Positions 1 through 4,163 of a stretch of 5,682 bases of DNA are shown piece by piece. A program made the position numbers and the translations under genes. Location: positions 1 to 5,682 of the forward strand of contig SKNL01000170.1 in the NCBI GenBank assembly GCA_007120555.1. Direction: 5' to 3'. A model generated the notes under the pieces. That model saw only the letters and a list, made by a program, of their open reading frames with translations. It was not told where the DNA came from and made no database searches. The DNA comes from Balneolales bacterium (GTDB lineage Bacteria; Bacteroidota; Rhodothermia; Balneolales; Natronogracilivirgulaceae). Position 1 is the stretch's first letter. Every line of letters begins with the position of its first letter.

Positions 1-114
1 GTACGCTACCATATCAGAAACATATACCGCAAACTGCAGGTGAACTCACGGTCCGAGGCCATTGCAAAAGGAATTTCCAGAAAACTCATCAATCCGGGTA
101 TATTGTTTTACTAG
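1..114 (+). CDS. LuxR/NarL-family transcriptional regulator, C-terminal end (partial)
   Basis: Frame 1 is open from the window edge to a TAG at 112-114 and gives 37 residues. They begin VRYHIRNIYRKLQVNSRSEA, which matches the recognition helix and last helix of a LuxR/GerE-type helix-turn-helix: the family pattern is V+.H+.NIY.KL.V.sR.EA+..a. The usual protein is either a NarL/FixJ-type response regulator with an N-terminal receiver domain or a stand-alone LuxR-type regulator. The N-terminal part lies outside the window, so the signal and targets cannot be told. After the HTH there is a short basic/hydrophobic tail (about residues 24-37). A terminator starts about 35 bp after the stop, so this looks like the end of a transcription unit and is probably not co-transcribed with the peptidase downstream. 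Confidence 0.85.
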   Translation, partial: VRYHIRNIYRKLQVNSRSEAIAKGISRKLINPGILFY

Positions 115-148
115 TCCGGAAAATACGCGACAAAGACCTCGATTCATG

Positions 149-182
149 ACCCTGTTTTCCTGACCGAAGGCAGGGTTTTTTT
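149..182 (+). terminator. Rho-independent terminator after the LuxR-type gene
   Basis: The arms ACCCTG (149-154) and CAGGGT (171-176) are perfect complements. Inside them CCT (159-161) can pair with AGG (168-170) around a 6-nt loop, leaving a TTTT bulge. The 3' arm runs straight into seven T residues (176-182). The position, 35 bp after the regulator stop codon and about 100 bp before the next start, fits a transcription end. The outer stem is only 6 bp, so efficiency may be moderate. Confidence 0.75.
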
Positions 183-280
183 ATGCCAGTTGCTGAAAAA
201 TATCCCGAAATTCCGTATTTATAGGCAATTATTTTGACTCCCAAATCCCTCAACTGAAACAATTCAATAATTGTAAGCAT

Positions 281-2323
281 ATGCGAATTTACAAGTTAAC
301 CTCATCATTGCTGTTGCTGTTGCTGCTGGCAACTGCTCCGGTCATGACCGGTAGTGCGCTAGCCGAAGGCCTTACACCTCAGCAGGTCGCAAAAATCCAG
401 AATGTGGGTTCTGCCCTCGTAACCCCTGATGGAAACTTTGTTGCCTTTACCAAGGTGGTTCCCCGCGATCCTTTCGAAACAAATGCTCCAGCCAACCTGG
501 AACTGCACGTCATGGACCGCCGGACAGGAGAGGTCGTGCCGGTGGATCTGGAAAGCCGTGCCGGTAATCTCCAGGTACGTCCCGGACATAACACCTTTTC
601 CTTTACGACACGTGGTGAAGAAGACAGTGCTGTTGCTCTCTATGAACTGGATCCGGAATCCGGTCAGATTACCAGGCTTTTCCACCATGAAGCAGGCTTG
701 CTGTCCTACAGCTGGCATCCGAACGGGACCATCTTCTCGCTGGTTTCCCGTGAGCAGCTCGACCGTCCCGAAAATCCGCTGCCCTATGAGCCGACCGTGT
801 ATGAGGAATACGTTCCCAACAGGGAAGCTTATATCGTTGATCTGAGCGAGACCGAACCAGAGAGGCGCCGGATCCAGGTTGACGGCGCCGTATACCTGAT
901 GGCATGGAGCCCGGATGGCCGCTATCTGGCCATATCGGAAACCCCGACTCCCAACATCGATGACTTCTACATGTTCCAGCAGGTCAAGGTGATCGATGCT
1001 GCCACGGCACAGGCACGGAATGAAATTGACAATGAGGGCAAGCTGGCCCAGATCACCTGGAGTCCGGATGGCGGGAAACTTGCGTTGCGCGCCGGCAACA
1101 GCATCCACGATCCCATCGACGGCCGCATCATGGTCGTCTCGTCAGATGGCGGTACCCCGGAAAACATATTCCCGGACTTTCTTGGGAAATTTGAACGCAT
1201 CACATGGTCGGAAGATGGACTGATCCGGTTCCTTGCCAGTGAAAGCACGGCTACTACTTTCGGATCCATTGCCTACGACGGTTCGGACTTTACACGGACG
1301 TTCCATATTGAGGAAGGCTACATCACAAACTTCAACTATGCCAATGACGGCACGGTCGTGTTTACGAAACAGACCCCGGCCCATCCCTCGGAAATCTATG
1401 TGATGGAAGCCGGAAGCGACGAACTGGTGCGCAAGACGGTAAGCAACGACTGGCTGGCGGACATTCCGAAAGGGCGTCAGGTCGTGGTCAGCTACGAAGC
1501 GCGTGACGGCCGCAATATCGAAGGCCTCCTGATCTATCCGCTCGAAGAGCATGGCGGACCCTATCCCACCATCGTGGTTGTCCACGGCGGACCCGAGGCG
1601 CACTACAGCAACGGATGGCTCACGGCGTACTCCATACCCGGACAGGTGGCCGCAGCCCGTGGATTTGCCGTGTTCTACCCGAACTACCGGGGTAGCACCG
1701 GACGCGGACTCGAGTTCATCAAATCGAGCCAGGCGGACCTCGCCGGAGCCGAGTTTGACGACATTGTGGATGGTGTCGACTACCTTATAGAGCAGGGGAT
1801 CACCGATGAAGATCGCGTCGGCGTGACCGGCGGCTCCTATGGCGGATACGCCACTGCGTGGATGTCCACCTACTACTCGCACCGCTTTGCGGCAGGGGTG
1901 ATGTTCGTCGGCATCAGCAACAACATTTCCAAGTGGGGCACCAGTGATATCCCCGAGGAACTATACCTGGTCCACTCGCGCAAGCGTCTGTGGGACGATT
2001 GGCAGGACAAACTGGAGCGCAGCCCGATCTACCATGTGGATAATTCCCAGACACCGCTGCTGATCAAGCATGGCGAGGAAGATACCAGGGTACATCCCGC
2101 ACAGTCACTGGAGCTGTTCCGCCATATCAAGGTGCGCAAGCCGGAAGTGCCGCTGCGCCTTGTCTGGTATCCCAATGAAGGACACGGCAATGTCCGGTCA
2201 ACTTCCCGGTTCGACTACCACCTGCGCATGCTTCAGTGGTTTGAAACCTACCTGCTGGAAGACGATCCCGAAATGCCGTCCTTCTATCTCGATTTAGAGG
2301 AGCTGGGCGTGGAAATGCCCTGA
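281..2323 (+). CDS. Exported S9 family prolyl oligopeptidase-type serine peptidase (DPP5/acylaminoacyl-peptidase-like)
   Basis: This 680-residue protein should cleave short peptides, probably as a dipeptidyl- or acylaminoacyl-peptidase, in the periplasm or outside the cell. Residues 1-28 form a signal peptide: MRIYK, a seven-leucine core (10-16) and an ALA motif (26-28), with likely cleavage before Glu29. There is no lipobox cysteine. Residues about 35-400 are a beta-propeller with TolB/PD40-like blades: VTPDGNFVAF (47-56), SWHPNG (145-150), WSPDGRYLA (209-217), WSPDGGKLA (260-268) and WSEDG (309-313). The alpha/beta-hydrolase domain covers about 415-665. It has the oxyanion-side HGGP (435-438), NYRGSTGRG (468-476), nucleophile Ser519 in GGSYGGY, Asp601 in GEEDTRVHP and His635 in NEGHG. 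Spacing of the triad (82 and 34 residues) is normal for S9, and an acidic tail follows. The ATG at 281 is chosen because the signal peptide starts there; no Shine-Dalgarno is visible. Exact substrate preference cannot be read from the sequence. Confidence 0.95.
   Translation: MRIYKLTSSLLLLLLLATAPVMTGSALAEGLTPQQVAKIQNVGSALVTPDGNFVAFTKVVPRDPFETNAPANLELHVMDRRTGEVVPVDLESRAGNLQVRPGHNTFSFTTRGEEDSAVALYELDPESGQITRLFHHEAGLLSYSWHPNGTIFSLVSREQLDRPENPLPYEPTVYEEYVPNREAYIVDLSETEPERRRIQVDGAVYLMAWSPDGRYLAISETPTPNIDDFYMFQQVKVIDAATAQARNEIDNEGKLAQITWSPDGGKLALRAGNSIHDPIDGRIMVVSSDGGTPENIFPDFLGKFERITWSEDGLIRFLASESTATTFGSIAYDGSDFTRTFHIEEGYITNFNYANDGTVVFTKQTPAHPSEIYVMEAGSDELVRKTVSNDWLADIPKGRQVVVSYEARDGRNIEGLLIYPLEEHGGPYPTIVVVHGGPEAHYSNGWLTAYSIPGQVAAARGFAVFYPNYRGSTGRGLEFIKSSQADLAGAEFDDIVDGVDYLIEQGITDEDRVGVTGGSYGGYATAWMSTYYSHRFAAGVMFVGISNNISKWGTSDIPEELYLVHSRKRLWDDWQDKLERSPIYHVDNSQTPLLIKHGEEDTRVHPAQSLELFRHIKVRKPEVPLRLVWYPNEGHGNVRSTSRFDYHLRMLQWFETYLLEDDPEMPSFYLDLEELGVEMP
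308..328 (+). repeat. In-frame TTGCTG hexanucleotide repeat in the signal-peptide core
   Basis: Three perfect tandem TTGCTG units (308-325) plus one more CTG encode the seven consecutive leucines (residues 10-16) of the peptidase signal peptide. Gain or loss of a unit would stay in frame and change the hydrophobic core by two leucines. Whether this locus varies in length is unknown. Confidence 0.8.
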
Positions 2324-2342
2324 CCGTTTTTAAATGATCGTT

Positions 2343-2360
2343 CCCCGGGACTTGCCGGGG
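2343..2360 (+). terminator. GC-rich stem-loop after the S9 peptidase gene
   Basis: CCCCGG (2343-2348) and CCGGGG (2355-2360) form a perfect 6-bp all-G:C stem with a 6-nt loop, 19 bp after the peptidase stop. No T tract follows, so alone it is not a canonical intrinsic terminator. It may protect the mRNA 3' end or act together with the larger hairpin just downstream. Confidence 0.4.
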
Positions 2361-2372
2361 CTCACATTGAGA

Positions 2373-2423
2373 AAATAAAGAAAGCGGATTCCGGTCTCAG
2401 TACCGGGTCCGCTTTCTTTATTT
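2373..2423. terminator. Strong bidirectional intrinsic terminator
   Basis: The arms 2373-2388 and 2408-2423 are perfect 16-bp complements. The outer part of each arm is A/T-rich and the inner part (GCGGA/TCCGC) is G/C-rich. Inside, CCGGT (2391-2395) pairs with ACCGG (2402-2406) around the 6-nt loop CTCAGT, extending the hairpin almost continuously. Read on the plus strand the 3' arm ends TTTCTTTATTT. Read on the minus strand the product ends in a similar U-rich run followed by more T. It would thus terminate the S9 peptidase transcript from the left and any minus-strand transcript coming from the vapB side. Confidence 0.85.
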
Positions 2424-2522
2424 CGGGAATCCGTAACTGCCATAGCCGATGGACTTGTATCCTTCCGGTTTTACTGTCCGGATGAAAACATACTGAAAGA
2501 CAGGGGCTGTTTTTTGGGTCAT
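2418..2522 (-). CDS. Possible small protein of 34 residues, function unknown
   Basis: The minus strand carries an ATG at 2522-2520 and a TAA at 2420-2418. Between them are 34 codons, ending in the aromatic/glycine-rich string GYKSIGYGSYGFPK. A purine-rich stretch (AGAAGAGA on the minus strand, at 2530-2537) lies 7 nt before the ATG, and an in-frame stop just upstream fixes the start within this ORF. The stop codon lies inside the 3' arm of the bidirectional terminator, as expected for a short gene ending directly at its own terminator. I do not recognise the family. It could be a genuine small peptide gene divergent from vapBC, the decayed 3' end of a longer gene, or chance. The terminator placement and protein-like composition argue for a real gene; the short length argues against certainty. 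Confidence 0.35.
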   Translation of the reverse strand: MTQKTAPVFQYVFIRTVKPEGYKSIGYGSYGFPK

Positions 2523-2536
2523 ATTCGTGTCTCTTC

Positions 2537-2574
2537 TTGACTTTTATGTCCGGATATGTTTTTATGCTTTTATG
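2537..2574 (+). promoter_or_regulatory. Candidate vapBC promoter/operator
   Basis: TTGACT (2537-2542) resembles a -35 element, with a poor -10-like TTTATG at 2561-2566 (18-bp spacer). The region holds three copies of TTTTATG (2542-2548, 2560-2566, 2568-2574, the last including the vapB start codon) and the imperfect palindrome ATGTCCGGATAT (2546-2557). RHH-type VapB antitoxins usually bind repeats over their own promoter and repress it together with VapC, so these repeats are plausible operator half-sites. No Shine-Dalgarno precedes the vapB ATG, and a start point near 2573 would make the mRNA nearly leaderless. Confidence 0.35.
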
Positions 2575-2835
2575 CGAACTACCATAGACATACCAGATCA
2601 TCTGATGAAAAAGGCAAAGATCAAAGCAGTCCGGGAGGGTATCACCCTGAAAAAACTGCTGATCAACAGCCTGGAAAAAGAATTGGCAGATTCGTTCGAA
2701 GGCCAGCATGAAGTCCCTTGGAAATCACTGAGGGGACAGGGGTCGGCTGACGCATTGGGCGCAGAGGAATCCGGCTTTGACGACTACTCAGGTCCCAGCA
2801 ATTTTCATGCCATGCAGGTTAATGATTCGGATTGA
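2572..2835 (+). CDS. vapB: VapB-type antitoxin, ribbon-helix-helix DNA-binding protein
   Basis: This 87-residue protein should neutralise the VapC toxin encoded next to it and repress the operon. The N-terminus MRTTIDIPDHLMKKAK (1-16) is the beta-strand and first helix of a ribbon-helix-helix fold, and the second helix follows at about 24-38 (ITLKKLLINSLEKEL). The C-terminal half (about 45-87) is acidic and low in secondary-structure signal. It includes ESGFDDYSGP and ends in MQVNDSD, like the toxin-binding tails of VapB proteins. An upstream in-frame GTG at 2527 would add 15 hydrophobic residues before the RHH strand. I prefer the ATG at 2572 because the family begins there. The stop overlaps the vapC start by one base (TGATG), so the two are translationally coupled. 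No Shine-Dalgarno is visible. Confidence 0.88.
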   Translation: MRTTIDIPDHLMKKAKIKAVREGITLKKLLINSLEKELADSFEGQHEVPWKSLRGQGSADALGAEESGFDDYSGPSNFHAMQVNDSD

Positions 2836-3236
2836 TGGTACTCCTGGATACACACATATGGCTTTGGTGGCTGCTTGGTGACGGTGCACTGCGGGCCATG
2901 GAGCGCAACAGGCTGGACGAACTTGCATCCAGGAAGCGATTGGCCATATCATGGGCCACTGTGTGGGAAGCGGAGATACTTGAAGCTAAAGGCCGCATTC
3001 AGCTGCTGCCGGATTTTGAAAAATGGATTCGCCATGCTACGGATCATTCCGTCTGCCGTGTTATTCCTGTGGATATGGATTTGGTAATTGCACAGCGAAA
3101 GCTGCCGCCTGCTTTCCACCAGGATCCGGCCGACCGGCTGATCACAGCGACAGCCATGTTGGCTGGCTGGCCTCTTGCAACACACGACCAGCGCATACGC
3201 AATTCGGCGGCTGCTGAAATATGGGTCGCGAAATGA
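2835..3236 (+). CDS. vapC: VapC-type toxin, PIN-domain ribonuclease
   Basis: This 133-residue single-domain PIN protein should be a Mg2+/Mn2+-dependent RNase that blocks translation when VapB is lost; VapC proteins commonly cut tRNA or rRNA. The acidic active-site positions are visible: Asp5 in LLDTHIW, Glu45 in TVWEAEI, Asp97/Asp100 in DPADRLITATA and Asp118 in ATHDQRI. LLDTHIWLWWL at the start and DPADRLI are typical of this VapC subgroup, and length is normal. The ATG at 2835 is preferred over the TTG at 2832 because it forms the classic TGATG overlap with vapB and puts the first Asp at position 5. All catalytic residues are present and the frame is intact, so the toxin should be functional. 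The RNA target cannot be predicted from sequence. No terminator hairpin with a T tract follows the gene, so transcription may run on into nfo. Confidence 0.92.
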   Translation: MVLLDTHIWLWWLLGDGALRAMERNRLDELASRKRLAISWATVWEAEILEAKGRIQLLPDFEKWIRHATDHSVCRVIPVDMDLVIAQRKLPPAFHQDPADRLITATAMLAGWPLATHDQRIRNSAAAEIWVAK

Positions 3237-3281
3237 ACAGTCCTGAATCATCCTGAACAGGCATGATTTGTTGATTTACAG

Positions 3282-3287
3282 TATAAT
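3282..3287 (+). promoter_or_regulatory. -10-like TATAAT before nfo
   Basis: A perfect TATAAT lies 11 bp before the nfo ATG in an AT-rich stretch (3264-3298). No matching -35 hexamer is found 16-18 bp upstream, and the Bacteroidetes TAnnTTTG/TTTG pair also does not fit at the right spacing. If it is used, transcription would begin about 5 nt before the start codon or at it. Confidence 0.3.
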
Positions 3288-3298
3288 TTTTTTCTAAT

Positions 3299-4156
3299 AT
3301 GATCCTTTCGTCTGACAAATGGATCGGCGCGCATGTGAGCGCCGCCGGCGGCGTTCATAATGCACCGCTCAATGCGCGTGAGATAGGGGCAAATGCCTTC
3401 GCCCTTTTTACAAAAAACCAGCGCCAGTGGAAGGCCAGGCCGCTGCTGGATGCGGATATTGCAGCGTTCAAAGAACGATGCGGGGAGCTCGGTTTTACCG
3501 TTGACCGCATCCTCCCGCACAACAGCTACCTGATCAATCCGGGACATCCGGAAAAAGCGGGCATCGAGAAGTCACGCGAGGCTTTGCTCGATGAGATGCA
3601 GCGGTGCGAACAGCTGGGCATACCGCAGCTCAACATCCATCCCGGAAGTCACCTGCGCCAGATCAGCGAAACGCAGTGCCTCTCGCGCATTGCCGAGACG
3701 GTGAACATCATGCTGGAGCAGACCCGCGGGGTGACGGTGGTGCTGGAGAACACGGCCGGACAGGGCAGCAACCTCGGCCACCGGTTCGAGCATCTGGCCG
3801 AAATCATCGACCAGGTGGAGGACCGCAGCCGCATCGGGTTCTGCATCGACACCTGCCATGCCCATGCCGCGGGCTACGACCTGACCACACCGGAAGGATA
3901 CCGCCAAACCATGGAGGAAGCCGGCCGCATTGTCGGCCTGTCGATGCTGCGCGGACTGCATCTGAACGACGCCAAATCGGAGCTGGGCAGCCGGGTGGAC
4001 CGGCACGCGCCGCTGGGCAAGGGCACCATGGGCCAGGAGCCGTTCCGCCTCATCATGAACGATGACCGGCTCAGCCGCCTTCCGATGATCCTGGAGACGA
4101 CCGAACCGGATAACTGGGCTGCAGAAATAGCATGGCTGCGGTCCCTGGTGGAGTAA
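3299..4156 (+). CDS. nfo: Endonuclease IV (AP endonuclease, family 2)
   Basis: This 285-residue cytoplasmic enzyme cuts DNA 5' of abasic sites and removes 3'-blocking groups in base excision repair. It has the same length as E. coli Nfo and a single xylose-isomerase-like TIM barrel. The nine ligands of the trinuclear Zn site are all present, each five positions later than in E. coli numbering: His74 (LPHNSYLIN), His114 (NIHPGSHL), Glu150 (LENTAGQGSNLG), Asp184 and His187 (CIDTCHAHAAGYD), His221 (HLNDAK), Asp234 and His236 (VDRHAPLG) and Glu266 (ILET). The N-terminal IGAHVSAAGGV is also typical. ATG 3299 is supported by matching the family start; no Shine-Dalgarno is present, and a TATAAT lies just upstream. 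It follows vapC by 62 bp on the same strand, but a functional link is not expected. Its stop is 7 bp from the stop of the convergent gene. Confidence 0.97.
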   Translation: MILSSDKWIGAHVSAAGGVHNAPLNAREIGANAFALFTKNQRQWKARPLLDADIAAFKERCGELGFTVDRILPHNSYLINPGHPEKAGIEKSREALLDEMQRCEQLGIPQLNIHPGSHLRQISETQCLSRIAETVNIMLEQTRGVTVVLENTAGQGSNLGHRFEHLAEIIDQVEDRSRIGFCIDTCHAHAAGYDLTTPEGYRQTMEEAGRIVGLSMLRGLHLNDAKSELGSRVDRHAPLGKGTMGQEPFRLIMNDDRLSRLPMILETTEPDNWAAEIAWLRSLVE

Positions 4157-4163
4157 CGGGTTG

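Noticed and set aside
89..280. Minus-strand frame of 63 codons between the LuxR end and the S9 gene
   Set aside because: It runs through the terminator and the regulator 3' end and shows no protein-like pattern.
359..1108. Open frame of 249 codons on the minus strand opposite the S9 peptidase
   Set aside because: It lies wholly antisense to a gene with clear family motifs, and its translation has no recognisable domain.
1142..1882. Open frame of 246 codons on the minus strand opposite the peptidase catalytic domain
   Set aside because: Shadow of the strongly biased codons of the S9 gene; no motif and it overlaps the catalytic Ser region of the real gene.
2527..2571. GTG at 2527 as the vapB start
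   Set aside because: It would add 15 residues before the RHH strand, which normally begins at the N-terminus, and would cover the candidate promoter.
2489..3262. Similar strings CATACTGAAAGACAGG (2489) and CATCCTGAACAGG (about 3249) on both sides of vapBC as insertion-site duplications
   Set aside because: They match only with a substitution and a gap, and no transposase or terminal inverted repeats are present, so chance is the simpler reading.
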